Source: Candidatus Symbiopectobacterium endolongispinus (GTDB taxonomy: Bacteria > Pseudomonadota > Gammaproteobacteria > Enterobacterales > Enterobacteriaceae). From it: a DNA stretch of 64,000 nucleotides. Positions 51,185-61,637 of the stretch are shown piece by piece. The DNA is taken from positions 930,001 through 994,000 of the forward strand of contig NZ_JAFJYB010000001.1 of NCBI RefSeq assembly GCF_018777385.1, written 5' to 3'. The notes under the pieces are model-generated. The model ran no database searches. It was not told the DNA's origin and saw nothing but the letters and a program-made list of their open reading frames with translations. Numbering within the stretch: position 1 is the first letter of the stretch; the number at the start of each line of letters is the position of its first letter. Made by a program: the position numbers and the translations under genes.

Positions 51185-52714
51185 GTGCAGAGAAAACAGC
51201 TTGAAGGCTCGGCCCTGGCCTGGATGACCGTCGCGCTGTTATTGGCGACCTTTATGCAGGTGCTGGATTCGACCATCGCTAACGTGGCCATCCCCACGAT
51301 TGCCGGTAACCTGGGAGCCTCAAACTCCTATGGCACTTGGGTTATCACGTCATTCGGGGTAGCCAATGCGATTTCCATTCCGATTACCGGTTGGCTCGCC
51401 AAACGCATCGGTGAGGTACGTCTGTTTTTGTGGGCAACGGGACTGTTCGCCTTCACGTCATGGCTGTGCGGCGTCTCCACCAGCCTGGAAATGCTGATTT
51501 TCGCCCGTGTGCTTCAGGGGATCGTGGCAGGTCCGTTGATTCCGCTGGCGCAAAGCTTGTTACTGAGTAACTATCCGCCTGCCCGACGCAGTATCGCACT
51601 GGCGCTCTGGTCAATGACGGTGGTGGTGGCACCCATTTGTGGCCCGATTCTCGGCGGCTGGATCAGCGATAATTATCACTGGGGCTGGATCTTCTTTATC
51701 AACGTGCCGTTAGGTATTTTGGTGGTGGTGATTGCGATGCAAACCCTGAAGGGGCGCGAAACCAAAACTGAAATTCGACCGATTGACACCATCGGCCTGG
51801 CACTGTTGATTATCGGGATCGGTAGCCTACAAATGATGCTGGACCGCGGTAAAGAGCTGGACTGGTTCAGTTCCAATGAGATTATCATTTTGACCGTGGT
51901 GGCGGTGGTCGCCATTGCCTTCCTGATTGTGTGGGAGCTGACCGACGACCACCCTGTGGTGGATTTGTCGCTGTTTAAATCGCGTAACTTCACCATTGGC
52001 TGCTTGTGTATCAGCCTCGCCTACATGTTCTATTTTGGCTCCATCGTGCTGTTACCGCAGTTGTTGCAAACGGTCTTTGGCTATACCGCAACCTGGGCAG
52101 GGTTTGCCTCAGCGCCAGTCGGCCTGATGCCCGTGCTGCTCTCCCCAATCATTGGACGCTTTGCACCGCGTTTGGATATGCGCAAGCTGGTGACATTCAG
52201 CTTCATTATGTATGCCGTGTGTTTTTATTGGCGTGCGTATACCTTTGAACCAGGGATGGATTTCGGTGCCTCGGCCTGGCCGCAATTTGTGCAAGGGTTC
52301 GCCGTGGCCTGCTTCTTTATGCCGCTCACCACCATTACGCTTTCCGGATTACCCCCAGAGCGACTGGCGGCGGCATCGAGCCTTTCGAACTTTGCGCATA
52401 CGCTGGCAGGCTCCATCGGTACCTCGATCACGACGACATTGTGGACACAGCGCGAATCGCTGCACCACGCGCATCTCACCGAATCGGTGACGCCTTACAA
52501 CCCGATTGCTCATGGCTCCTATCAGCAGTTGATGGAGATGGAGATGAGTGAGAAACAGGCTTCCGCCTACATCGCCCAACAGATCACCAATCAAGGGTTG
52601 ATTATTTCGGCCAATGAGATCTTTTGGGCAGCGGCGGGAGTCTTTCTGGTGCTGATGATATTGGTGTGGTTTGCCCGGCCACCGTTTACTACCGGAGGCG
52701 GCGGCGCTCATTAA
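51185..52714 (+). CDS. emrB: DHA2-family multidrug transporter EmrB
   Basis: A 14-helix proton-driven exporter, about 510 residues, closely matching E. coli EmrB (LATFMQVLDSTIANVAIPTI, TSFGVANAISIPITGWLAKR, the motif PICGPILGGWISDNYHWGWI). An ATG at 51179 follows AGGAG with no spacer. GTG at 51185 has the correct six-base spacing and gives VQRKQLEGS, aligning with E. coli MQQQKPLEG, so I chose it. It is intact. In E. coli luxS follows; here yfiF lies on the other strand instead, after an 82-bp repeat. Confidence 0.95.
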   Translation: MQRKQLEGSALAWMTVALLLATFMQVLDSTIANVAIPTIAGNLGASNSYGTWVITSFGVANAISIPITGWLAKRIGEVRLFLWATGLFAFTSWLCGVSTSLEMLIFARVLQGIVAGPLIPLAQSLLLSNYPPARRSIALALWSMTVVVAPICGPILGGWISDNYHWGWIFFINVPLGILVVVIAMQTLKGRETKTEIRPIDTIGLALLIIGIGSLQMMLDRGKELDWFSSNEIIILTVVAVVAIAFLIVWELTDDHPVVDLSLFKSRNFTIGCLCISLAYMFYFGSIVLLPQLLQTVFGYTATWAGFASAPVGLMPVLLSPIIGRFAPRLDMRKLVTFSFIMYAVCFYWRAYTFEPGMDFGASAWPQFVQGFAVACFFMPLTTITLSGLPPERLAAASSLSNFAHTLAGSIGTSITTTLWTQRESLHHAHLTESVTPYNPIAHGSYQQLMEMEMSEKQASAYIAQQITNQGLIISANEIFWAAAGVFLVLMILVWFARPPFTTGGGGAH

Positions 52715-52756
52715 TCGAGTGGGGTAAGGTTGCTGACAACCTTACCTAAAACGGTC

Positions 52757-52838
52757 GTCATTCCCGCACAGACGGGGATCTCTAGCCGGTAAAACGCGTT
52801 TCTTCTGGCAGAGATCCCCGGCTTTCGCCGAGGATGAC
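52757..52838 (+). repeat. 82-bp palindromic repeat, copy 2
   Basis: Begins GTCATTCCCGCACAGACG and ends CGCCGAGGATGAC. The inner arms GGGGATCTCT and AGAGATCCCC pair around a 30-base middle (ACGCGTTTCTTCTG region). It is more similar to copy 3 than to copy 1. It sits between emrB and the convergent yfiF and might double as a terminator. Confidence 0.85.
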
Positions 52839-52874
52839 GAGACGTTAAGTGACTTAATCACCAGTTGGACATCA

Positions 52875-54086
52875 CTATTCAGTGATGCTGTGCTGCCGCC
52901 ACCATTCCGACAGCAAAATCCCCGTCGCAACGGAGATATTCAGGCTTTCCACTTTACCCGTACCACCGAGAGACAGCGGCAAATCACCCTGCTGCCAGGT
53001 GCTGTCCGTCAGGCCATCACCTTCATGCCCCACCACCAATACCACTTTCTTCGGCAATGCGGTTTGTGCCAGCGGCTGCCCTTTGTGGCTGGAGGTGGTC
53101 GCGATGGTATAACCCTCGGCGCGGAACGCATCCAGCGCCGAGGGGAAACTATCGGTTTGAATGGCATTCACATGCTCTGCGCCGCCTTCTGCCGTGCGCA
53201 CTGCCGCGCCAGATTCCAGCAACGACGGATCGTGAATCAGCACCCCTTCGACACCAAAGTGCGCGCAGGAGCGCACGATACCGCCCAGATTATGCGGGTT
53301 ACCCACATCTTCCAACGCCAGCACGCAATCTGTTTCCTTCGCCTGTGCCTGTGCCAAATAATCATTCACATCAGAGCCCTGACGTTTCTTGATCAGGAAG
53401 CACACGCCGCCGTGGTGATCGGTGCCAGACGCTTTGGTGAGTTCTTCATCATCCACCACATGGTAGGCTTTACGGTTCGCCGCCATCCAGCGTAACGCTT
53501 CACGGAAACGCGGCGTCACTTCTTGCAGGAACCAGGCGCGCACAATGGCGTCCGGACGGTTGGTAAACAGCGCCTGACAGGCGTTTTCACCATAAACCCG
53601 CGTCTCTTCCTGACGCTGACGGCGAATCTGCTCGGGATCGAGACGACTCTTGCCCACAATCCCACCGTGGTCTGGTGTCTCTACGGCATCCGGTGCGCGC
53701 GACACGGTTTTCCACGGTGAATCACTACCGCGACCGTAATCTGCACGATCATCGCGCCCAGCATTGTCATTATTGCGGTGCGGATTTTCACGCACATAGC
53801 GCGGGTTCATGTCACGCGGATCGCGTGGTTTAGTACGCCCATCTTTATCGCGGTTGTCGCGATTATCACGCGGCTTGCCGCGCCCCTCTTTGTCCCGATT
53901 GTCGCGAGACTCATACAGCCCTTTGCTGCGCCCGTCTTTGTCTCGGTTATCACGCCGCCCGGTTTTTTCGTTATCATTGCGGCGATCGCGCGCGCCGTCT
54001 CCGGTACGCGAATTTTTCTTTTCGTCCTCATTACGGACGTACATTACGCGGACCTTTCCGCTCTTACTACCCGCTGAATCGCTCAT
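52875..54086 (-). CDS. yfiF: SPOUT-family RNA methyltransferase YfiF with RDNRDK repeats
   Basis: The C-terminal half is a SpoU/TrmH-type knotted methyltransferase: motif 1 [20 protein letters not shown], motif 2 [12 protein letters not shown], motif 3 [21 protein letters not shown] substrate-binding domain precedes it ([12 protein letters not shown], then [11 protein letters not shown]). The N-terminal 120 residues are low complexity and highly charged, with repeated RDNRDKxGR units, presumably disordered and RNA-binding. The total is about 403 residues from [19 protein letters not shown], longer than E. coli YfiF (345), mostly because of the repeats. The RNA target is unknown. It is intact, and divergent from trxC as in E. 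coli. Confidence 0.9.
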   Translation of the reverse strand: MSDSAGSKSGKVRVMYVRNEDEKKNSRTGDGARDRRNDNEKTGRRDNRDKDGRSKGLYESRDNRDKEGRGKPRDNRDNRDKDGRTKPRDPRDMNPRYVRENPHRNNDNAGRDDRADYGRGSDSPWKTVSRAPDAVETPDHGGIVGKSRLDPEQIRRQRQEETRVYGENACQALFTNRPDAIVRAWFLQEVTPRFREALRWMAANRKAYHVVDDEELTKASGTDHHGGVCFLIKKRQGSDVNDYLAQAQAKETDCVLALEDVGNPHNLGGIVRSCAHFGVEGVLIHDPSLLESGAAVRTAEGGAEHVNAIQTDSFPSALDAFRAEGYTIATTSSHKGQPLAQTALPKKVVLVVGHEGDGLTDSTWQQGDLPLSLGGTGKVESLNISVATGILLSEWWRQHSITE

Positions 54087-54387
54087 TATTTTCTCCACCA
54101 ACGCGCTGGCGCGAAGATTACCTGATGTACACCCGCGACGCTACCGACTTCGGGTATAAAAGCGGAGTTTCCGTGACACCTCGGCAAACCATGACACCGA
54201 AACCTGAACCACAACGGTTATGTCTATTGTAATCATTGAGGAAACCACATTGTTTCTTCAGACGGCCATCACCATAATACGTTTACGTTTTTGCAACATG
54301 CTGTTGTTTTTCAAGCTGCCCTCTGGTTATGGCACAACGTTGACCACAGCACATCTGTTTTAGCCGTTTTATGATTTGAGGTCGCCT

Positions 54388-54807
54388 ATGAACATGGTAT
54401 GCGAATCCTGCCACACCACGAACCGTTTGCCTGAAGAACGCCTTCACGACAGCCCAACCTGTGGCCGCTGCGGCAGCGAGCTGTTTTCCGGTGAGGTGAT
54501 CAATGCCACCAGTGCCACATTCGACAAGCTGTTGCAAGACGATTTGCCTGTGGTCGTCGACTTTTGGGCGCCCTGGTGCGGTCCCTGCGTTGCCTTTGCC
54601 CCGATCTTTACGGCGGTGGCGCAAGAGCGCGCGGGTAACGTTCGCTTTATCAAAGTGAATACCGAAGCTGAGCCGGAATTGAGCGACCGTTTTCGTATTC
54701 GCAGCATTCCGACGCTGATGGTGTTTAAACAGGGTAAACCGGTAGATATCATGAGCGGTGCGTTGCCGAAAACGCCGTTCGAAAACTGGTTAGATGAAAC
54801 GGTTTGA
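54388..54807 (+). CDS. trxC: Thioredoxin 2
   Basis: A 139-residue thioredoxin with an N-terminal zinc finger: Cys5/Cys8 in VCESC and Cys25/Cys28 in TCGRC. The active site is WCGPC at residues 63-67. The cis-proline loop is [13 protein letters not shown]. The length equals E. coli TrxC, whose gene is OxyR-regulated. GAGGTCGCC precedes ATG 54388. An upstream in-frame ATG at 54376 is less likely. It is intact. Confidence 0.96.
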   Translation: MNMVCESCHTTNRLPEERLHDSPTCGRCGSELFSGEVINATSATFDKLLQDDLPVVVDFWAPWCGPCVAFAPIFTAVAQERAGNVRFIKVNTEAEPELSDRFRIRSIPTLMVFKQGKPVDIMSGALPKTPFENWLDETV

Positions 54808-54892
54808 GCCGTTAAGCCATGTAATAAAAGCCGCACTGGGGCTTTCTGTCCTCCAGTGCGTCAAGTAGAATAATGGTTTTTAGCGACCCCCT

Positions 54893-55580
54893 ATGCACGA
54901 TAACGCTGTTCTTCGTTTGCGCCAGCACCGTCTGGAACGTTCGACCCGCCCTTTTCGGGCCCGAGGCTGCCGAGTGGTACGTTGTCAACACTGCCTGTTG
55001 CCGGTGACCAACTGTCTGTGCGACACCATCACTCCTCATTCGGCACGCAGCCGCTTTTGTTTGATTATGTTCGATACCGAGCCGTTAAAACCCAGCAATA
55101 CCGGTCGCCTGATTGCCGATATTCTGCCTGACACCCACGCCTTTCTCTGGTCACGCACTGAGCCTGATCCGGCATTGCTGACAGCACTGCAAACCTCGGA
55201 TTATCAGCCCTCTTGCGGATGAAGCCGAGCCGTCGCGTCAGGTATTGCACCGTTTACCAGATAACGCCAAGCCGCCGCTGTTTGTGCTGCTGGACGGCAC
55301 CTGGCCGGAAGCGCGCAAGATGTTTCGCAAAAGCCCTTATCTGGATGCGCTGCCTATTTTGTCACGTGCGGTTGAATCACTCTCACGCTACCAACTGCGC
55401 TAAGCCAGTAGCGCAGGACAACACTACACGGCGTAAATTGCTGCCGCACTGTTGCAACAGGCGGGTGATAATGATGCCAGCCAGGGCCTGCTCAATCACT
55501 TCGACAGCTTTCGTCAACGTTATCTGGCCGGTAAAGCACATCGCCCTGTGCAGGGAATTTCATCGACTGTCATAGCATAA
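54893..55580 (+). pseudogene. tapT: tRNA-uridine aminocarboxypropyltransferase TapT (YfiP), deletion and two ochres
   Basis: A DTW-domain enzyme that forms acp3U47 in tRNA. The first frame has the zinc-like cysteines (RVVRCQHCLLPVTNCLCDTI) and FDTEPLKPSNTGRLIADILP. After SDYQP some residues are missing and the frame changes. The second frame contains the DTW motif LDGTWPEARKMFRKSPYLDA, then TAA at 55401-55403 (YQLR-stop-ASSAG) and TAA at 55434-55436 (HYTA-stop-IAAALL). Both replace Glu of the E. coli protein (LREAQAEGQYCTAEVAIAL). The end LNHFDSFRQRYLAGKAHRPV is conserved. Three independent lesions. Confidence 0.9.
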
Positions 55581-55630
55581 AGGCATAAAAACCGCTATGA
55601 TTCAGCTCTCTGTCCTGTCGGGAGCGAGCC

Positions 55631-57710
55631 ATGAGGCAGCGCGGGTTAGAAGCGTTATTAAGACCAAAATCGATCGCCGTGCTGGGCGCATCGGAGAAAC
55701 CGGGGCGCGCCGGTTTTCTTATGATGCAAAACCTGCTGGGCGGTCACTTCACTGGTCCGATCCTGCCCGTCACGCCCAAATATCGTGCCGTCTGTGGCGT
55801 ACTGGCTTATCCCGATGTGGCAAGTTTACCCATTACTCCCGACCTGGCGGTTCTCTGTACCCATTCCAATCGCAATTTACTGCTGCTGGATACGTTGGGG
55901 TCAGCGCGGTTGTAAAACCGTGATTATCCTCTCTTCGCCCCCCGCACAGGCGGAAGAGCTCAAAGCCTGCGCCAGCCGCTATGCTATGCGTCTGCTGGGT
56001 CCGAACAGTCTGGGGATACTGGCACCGTGGCAAGGTTTCAACGCCAGCTTCTCTCCCGTGCCGATAGTCAAAGGCAAGCTGGCGTTTATTTCTCAGTCCG
56101 CTGCGGTTTCCAATACCATTCTCGATTGGGCGCAGCAGCGCGGCATCGGTTTTTCTTACTTCATCGCACTGGGTGACAGCTTGGATATCGATGTGGACGA
56201 TGTCCTCGATTTCCTGGCACGTGATGGTAAAACCAGCGCCATTTTATTGCACCTTGAGCAGCTTAAGTATGCGCGACGACGCTACCGCTGCGCGCTACCT
56301 CAGCACGCTTTCGGTGCTTCTGGACAGCGATGACTACAATGCCCTGCTGATTATCCACGCACCGAGTGCCGCCGCGCCCGGTACAGAAAGCGCGCAGCAG
56401 TTGATTGCCTGCTGTCAGGCACATCCGCGCGGCAAACGCATCACCTTACTCACCAACTGGTGTGGCGAATATTCCTCTCAGGAGGCCCGTCGTCTGTTCA
56501 ATGAGGCTGGCATTCCCACTTACCGTACGCCTGAAGGGGCGGTCACATCCTTTATGCATATCGTGTAATACCGGCGTAACCAGAAGCAACTGATGGAAAC
56601 GCCGGCCCTGCCGCACGATCTCGGCATCAACGCCGCTCAGGCACATCAACTGATTCATCAGGCGTTGACGTATGGGGTAACTCAGTTGGATACCCACGAA
56701 GTTCAGCCGATTTTGCACGCCTACGGGCTGCACACCTTGCCAACCTGGATTGCTAGCGACAGCGCGGAAGCGGTGCATATTGCCGAACAGATTGGTTATC
56801 CGGTCGCCATCAAGTTGCGTTCGCCAGATATCCCGCACAAATTCGAAGTACAGGGGGTGATGCTCTACCTGCGCACCGCCCATTAAGTTCAGCAAGCCGC
56901 CGATGCGATTATCGATCGTGTTAAACGTGCCTATCCGCAGGTTCGCATTCACGGGCTGTTAGTGCAAGGTATGGCGAATCGCGCTGGCGCACAAGAACTG
57001 CGTATCGCGGTAGAACAGGACCCGATATTCGGTCCGCTGATTTTGATGGCAGCGTGGAATGGAACAATGATTCGCTGGCGGCGGTGGCCTTGCCGCCGCT
57101 CAATATGACGCTGGCGCGCTACCTGATAATGCAAGCGCTGAAAAGCGGAAAAATACGCGGGCGCAGCGCCCTGCATCCATTGGATATCGCCGGGCTCAGC
57201 CGGCTGCTGGTGCAGGTTTCCAACCTGATCCTGGACTGCCAGGAAGTGCATCGCCTCGATATTCATCCGCTGCTGGCATCAGGCAGTGAATTCACCCTGC
57301 TGGATGTCACACTCCATCTCGCACCTTTCTCTGGCGACCCCCAATCCCGATTAGCCATCCGCCCTTATCCCCAAGAGCTGGAAGAACAGGTGCAGCTCAA
57401 TAATCAGGAGTGTTGCCTGTTTCGCCCCATTCTGCCTGAGGACGAACCGCTGCTGGAACGCTTTATCGGCAACGTTACCAAAGAAGATCTCTACTACCGT
57501 TATTTCAGTGAAATCAACGAATTCAACTATGAAGATTTGGCGTACATGACGCAGATCGACTACGATCGGGAAATGGCTTTTGTGGCGATGCGCCCGACGG
57601 CGTTCGGTGATGAAATCATTGGCGTAACCCGCGCCATTTCCGATCCCGATAATATTGCCGCTGAATTCGCGGTGCTGGTGCTACCGTTGAACACACAATA
57701 TGTTGCGTGA
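55631..57710 (+). pseudogene. patZ: Protein lysine acetyltransferase PatZ (YfiQ), multiply disrupted and truncated
   Basis: PatZ acetylates metabolic enzymes such as acetyl-CoA synthetase. The gene begins MRQRGLEALLRPKSIAVLGA. Frame is lost near 55905 (LGxxGCKTVIILSSPPAQAE). The NDP-forming acyl-CoA synthetase-like part continues to LLHLEQL, then jumps to RDDATAARYLSTLSVLLDSD, with about 110 residues missing. TAA at 56566-56568 and 56884-56886 replace Glu (VEYRRNQ and NEVQQAA in E. coli). Another shift occurs near 57045. The GNAT domain starts (CLFRPILPEDEPLLERFIGN, EFAVLV) but stops at YVA, without the acetyl-CoA-binding RSDLKGLGLG segment. At least six lesions. Confidence 0.92.
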
Positions 57711-57862
57711 CAGAGCGTTTATTTTGGCGGTCAATCTGGTAATGAACGGTAAAACTTACTCACTACGCCCGAAAAGTAGTGGTATCATCGCTCGATTCGG
57801 CATTCCCCTGACATCATTAATGACGGCCTTGCGCCGACTAATAAGAGAAGAAACACACTGTG

Positions 57863-59218
57863 ATGTTGTCTACATTTAAACGCAATAAATACCAACAACA
57901 CCTTGCACAACTGCCCAAAATCCCTCAAGCAGCGGACGGCATTCAGACGTTACACTCCCCTGAACAGTTTCGCGCCGCGCTGATTAACCTGATCCAACAG
58001 GCCAAGACGCGAGTCTATCTGGTCGCACTCTATCTGGAGCAGGATGACGGCGGACAGGGCATACTCTCTGCGCTCTACAACGCCAAGCGCAGCAACCCCG
58101 ATCTCGACGTGCGTGTGTTGGTCGATTGGCACCGTGCGCAGCGCGGGCGCATTGGTGACAAATCAGCGAGTACCAATGCGGATTGGTACTGCGACATGGC
58201 AGAAAAACACGCTGACGTGAAGTTTCCCATTTATGGTATTCCCGTCAATACACGCGAAGCACTCGGCGTCTTGCACCTGAAGGGCTTCATCGCTGATGAC
58301 TGCGTGCTGTATAGCGGTGCCAGCCTGAACGATGTCTATCTGCATCAACATGATAAGTATCGTTACGATCGCTATCAGCTTATCCATAATGCGGCGCTGG
58401 CCAACACCATGTCGGGCTACATCACCACGCTGCTAAACGATCCGGCGGTGCAACGTCTGGACAGCCGTTCGCGGCCCAAAAATCTGGAAATTAAAGCGGA
58501 TATTCGTCAATTCCGCCAAACGCTGCGCACCCTGGCTTACAACACGCCCGGCAGTGAGGGCGTCAATGGAGCACTGACGGTCACGCCGTTAGTCGGGTTG
58601 GGTAAACAAAGCCCACTAAATAACACCATCCATCACCTGATGTTTTGTACCGAGCATCGGCTGGTAATGTGCACCCCTTATTTCAACCTGCCCGCACTGC
58701 TGATCAAAAACGTGGTGCGTCTGCTCAAAGAGGGCAAGCAGGTGGAGATCATCATTGGCGACAAGACGGCTAACGATTTCTTTATTCCCGAAGATCAGCC
58801 GTTCAAGATCATCGGCGCATTGCCCTACCTGTATGAAATCAACCTGCGCCGTTTCGTCAGCCGCTTGCAGCGTTATATCGACAATCAGCATTTAACCGTG
58901 CGGTTGTGGAAGGATGGGGATAACAGCTTCCACCTCAAAGGGCTGTGGTCCGACGATACCTGGCAGTTACTGACAGGCAATAACCTCAATCCTCGCGCGT
59001 GGCGTTTGGATTTGGAAAACGCTATCCTGATCCACGATCCTGAAAAAGTGCTGCTGGAACAGCGGTTGCAAGAGTTGGAGCAGATTAGCGCATACACCAC
59101 GCCGCTCCAGAGCTATACCGATTTGCAAGGTATCGCGCAATATCCTGTGAAAGTGCGTAAATTGATACGCCGCTTGCGCCGTATCAGGATCGACAGGCTG
59201 ATCAGTCGGATTCTGTAA
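57863..59218 (+). CDS. pssA: CDP-diacylglycerol--serine O-phosphatidyltransferase
   Basis: PssA makes phosphatidylserine, the precursor of phosphatidylethanolamine, and is essential in E. coli. It is a 451-residue phospholipase D-superfamily enzyme with two HKD motifs: HLKGFIADD near residue 133 and HLKGLWSDD near residue 355. The start is ATG 57863 (MLSTFKRNKYQQHLAQLPK, as in E. coli); a GTG sits one codon upstream. The C-terminus VRKLIRRLRRIRIDRLISRI is basic and conserved. It is fully intact next to heavily broken patZ. Confidence 0.96.
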   Translation: MLSTFKRNKYQQHLAQLPKIPQAADGIQTLHSPEQFRAALINLIQQAKTRVYLVALYLEQDDGGQGILSALYNAKRSNPDLDVRVLVDWHRAQRGRIGDKSASTNADWYCDMAEKHADVKFPIYGIPVNTREALGVLHLKGFIADDCVLYSGASLNDVYLHQHDKYRYDRYQLIHNAALANTMSGYITTLLNDPAVQRLDSRSRPKNLEIKADIRQFRQTLRTLAYNTPGSEGVNGALTVTPLVGLGKQSPLNNTIHHLMFCTEHRLVMCTPYFNLPALLIKNVVRLLKEGKQVEIIIGDKTANDFFIPEDQPFKIIGALPYLYEINLRRFVSRLQRYIDNQHLTVRLWKDGDNSFHLKGLWSDDTWQLLTGNNLNPRAWRLDLENAILIHDPEKVLLEQRLQELEQISAYTTPLQSYTDLQGIAQYPVKVRKLIRRLRRIRIDRLISRIL

Positions 59219-59229
59219 TTCAACACCGT

Positions 59230-59252
59230 AAAACCCTGTTCGCGGGGTTTTT
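59230..59252 (+). terminator. Intrinsic terminator after pssA
   Basis: AAAACCC (59230-59236), eight-base loop TGTTCGCG, GGGTTTT (59245-59251), with the T run forming the distal arm and tail. It starts 12 bases after the stop. Confidence 0.75.
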
Positions 59253-59471
59253 GATTATCTGTGCAGACACCATCTCTGCTCATCACGCCCTTCTCCGCGC
59301 CATACTGTCATAAAACTGCATTTTCCGTTTTCCTAATGAAACTACGTTCCATTTATATTGAAATAACCAATACTACTGCGCTCGTTTTGTGATCTGCATC
59401 TAGGTAAATAAAATACCCTTTCGTTATTATTGTTCCATATAAAAAACCACAGTTTCACATATAAAACCACT

Positions 59472-60226
59472 ATGAATATCTTCCAACAACTTGAGCATAG
59501 CAAAGCACCAGCGGCAGTCCGTCTCGTGATGAAGCCAGCTTTACCGAGATCTGTACCGATCTGTCTATACCGAAAAGTAGCGTACATCATCTGCTTGAAG
59601 TATTGACGGTATCACAACTATTACGTCAGCGCGCTGATGGACGTTATGTTTTAGGCTTGCGTTTATTCGAACTCGGTGGTCTGGCAATTAAGAATATCGA
59701 CCTGCGCAAAGATGCCATTGGTTTTATGCACACATTGGTGAAAGAGACAGAGTTAACCTGCCACCTTGGTATTCTTGAGGGGGATAACGGCTTTTTCCTG
59801 AGTAAAGTAGAATTGCCAAAGGCCATTGTGAAAACGTCTTGGGAAGGTAAGAAAATTGTATTTAACCGTATGTCGCTGGGAAAAGTATTATTGGATTGGC
59901 TGCCACAGGAAAGAATAGAAGCCCTGATTGCTGATTGTACCTTCAAGCGTTTTACGCCACGAACCATTACCAATAAAGATGATTTTCTGGAACACCTCAA
60001 GCTCGTCAAAGAACAAGGCTGGGCGATCGACGACGGTGAAGACATTGAGGAAATCTGCTGTATGGCAGCACCGATTTTTCATCAGGATGGCAAGGTTATC
60101 GCCGCCATCGGCGTCAACGGCATGCAGTCACAGTATGCCAATGGCAAGAAAGAGAAACACCTGGCAAGCCTGATTAAAACCAGTAAAGCGATCTCCGATC
60201 ATATTAACAGCCATCGCGTTGAATAA
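59472..60226 (+). pseudogene. IclR-family regulator next to kdgT, frameshifted
   Basis: The start is MNIFQQLEHSKAPAAVRL. A frameshift near 59520 follows, after which the winged helix reads DEASFTEICTDLSIPKSSVH, HHLLEVLTVSQLLRQRADGR, YVLGLRLFELGG. The IclR effector domain follows (HLGILEGDNGFFLSKVEL, MSLGKVLLDWLPQERIEALI, CCMAAPIFHQDGKVIAAIGV). It is KdgR-like in architecture but diverged from E. coli KdgR, so I leave it unnamed. It is upstream of kdgT and kduI and probably regulated them. Two similar blocks, CCATATAAAAAACCAC and ACATATAAAACCAC, precede the start and could be operator half-sites. One visible lesion. Confidence 0.8.
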
Positions 60227-60669
60227 TTACAATAAGTAACCCTAAATACCACACTATCAATTAAGAGGTTAATAACCAGAGCACCGACAAACCGATTTTT
60301 ATTTTACACTGATGAATTACATATAATCGCTTACTACTGAGAAGTTGATCATTCACCGGAAACCGGAAATGGATTTAATCAATCGAGGTAGCGATGAGTA
60401 ATGGGTAAAATATCTGTAATGTATTTAATAACATTACGGAAAGATAGCTTATAATTAAAAAAGATCTAGAAACCTAAAATAGTAAGGCAATAGCAAACAT
60501 TTAATTGTCAATTTTTTAATGGGGATAACCATCTTCAACATTATGTGAATGTGGGTAATAACACCCAGGGCCTTGTGCGCCCCTAATTTTTAAATTTTAT
60601 ACCTATCACCTATCTGCTTTTATTAAAAGCGGCGGGACACATTTTTATTTTTTATAGATGAGGCTTTTC
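60227..60669. other. Intergenic region before kdgT
   Basis: 443 AT-rich bases without a supported gene. A short palindrome GCTTTTATTAAAAGC lies at 60616-60630, about 40 bp before the kdgT start, and could be an operator. A weak GC hairpin followed by T's is near 60570-60595. No clear KdgR or CRP box was recognised. Confidence 0.4.
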
Positions 60670-61626
60670 ATGAAAATCAAACAAGCTATTGATAAAATCC
60701 CTGGGGGATTAATGCTGGTTCCGCTCTTTTTGGGCGCACTCTGTAATACCTTTACGCCGGGGGCAGGGAATTATTTAGGTTCCTTCAGTAACGGATTGAT
60801 TACCGGCACCATTCCTATTCTGGCCGTGTGGTTCTTCTGCATGGGTGCATCCATTGAGCTTAAAGCAACGGGCACCATGCTGAAAAAATCTGGCGTCCTG
60901 GTTGTCACCAAAATTGCTACCGCATGGGTCGTGGCAATGATTGCGGGCACCTTCTTGCCGGGCGATGGTATCCAAAACGGCTTGCTTGCGGGTATCTCTG
61001 TCCTCGCTTTGGTCGCTGCGATGGATATGACCAACGGGGGTATGTATGCCGCGCTGATGAATCAGTACGGTTCTAAAGAAGAAGCCGGTGCCTTCGTCTT
61101 GATGTCTTTGGAGTCCGGTCCGCTGATGACCATGGTTACCCTCGGTGCCAGCGGTATCGCGACCTTTGAACCGCAACTGTTTGTCGGTGCAGTGCTGCCC
61201 TTCCTGATTGGCTTTGCACTGGGTAATTTGGATCCGGACCTGAGAAAACTATTTGGTAACTCTTTCCAAACACTGATTCCTTTCTTCGCCTTTGCCCTGG
61301 GTAACACCATCAACCTGGCCGTTATCCTCAAAACCGGTTTTGCCGGTATTTTCCTGGGCGTGCTGGTGATTGTAGTTACTGGTATCCCGTTGATCCTGTC
61401 TGACAAATTTATCGGTGGTGGTAACGGTACCGCAGGTGTAGCGGCCTCCAGTAGTGCAGGTGCCGCAGTCGCAACCCCTCTTTTGATCGCCAACATGGCG
61501 CCGGAATTCGCCCCGGTAGCTCAACAAGCCACGGCGCTGGTTGCCACCAGTGTTATAGTGACTTCAGTACTCGTGCCCATCATTACGGCCTTGTGGGCAA
61601 AACGATTTTCACCTAAAAACGCATAA
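60670..61626 (+). CDS. kdgT: 2-keto-3-deoxygluconate permease
   Basis: KdgT imports 2-keto-3-deoxygluconate, a product of pectin and hexuronate breakdown. The 318-residue protein from [20 protein letters not shown] has about ten hydrophobic segments and the family stretches [56 protein letters not shown] and [21 protein letters not shown] start four codons upstream is possible. It is intact, 11 bases upstream of kduI, so probably one operon under the neighbouring IclR-type regulator. Such genes suggest past exposure to plant material. Confidence 0.93.
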   Translation: MKIKQAIDKIPGGLMLVPLFLGALCNTFTPGAGNYLGSFSNGLITGTIPILAVWFFCMGASIELKATGTMLKKSGVLVVTKIATAWVVAMIAGTFLPGDGIQNGLLAGISVLALVAAMDMTNGGMYAALMNQYGSKEEAGAFVLMSLESGPLMTMVTLGASGIATFEPQLFVGAVLPFLIGFALGNLDPDLRKLFGNSFQTLIPFFAFALGNTINLAVILKTGFAGIFLGVLVIVVTGIPLILSDKFIGGGNGTAGVAASSSAGAAVATPLLIANMAPEFAPVAQQATALVATSVIVTSVLVPIITALWAKRFSPKNA

Positions 61627-61637
61627 AAGGTAACAAT

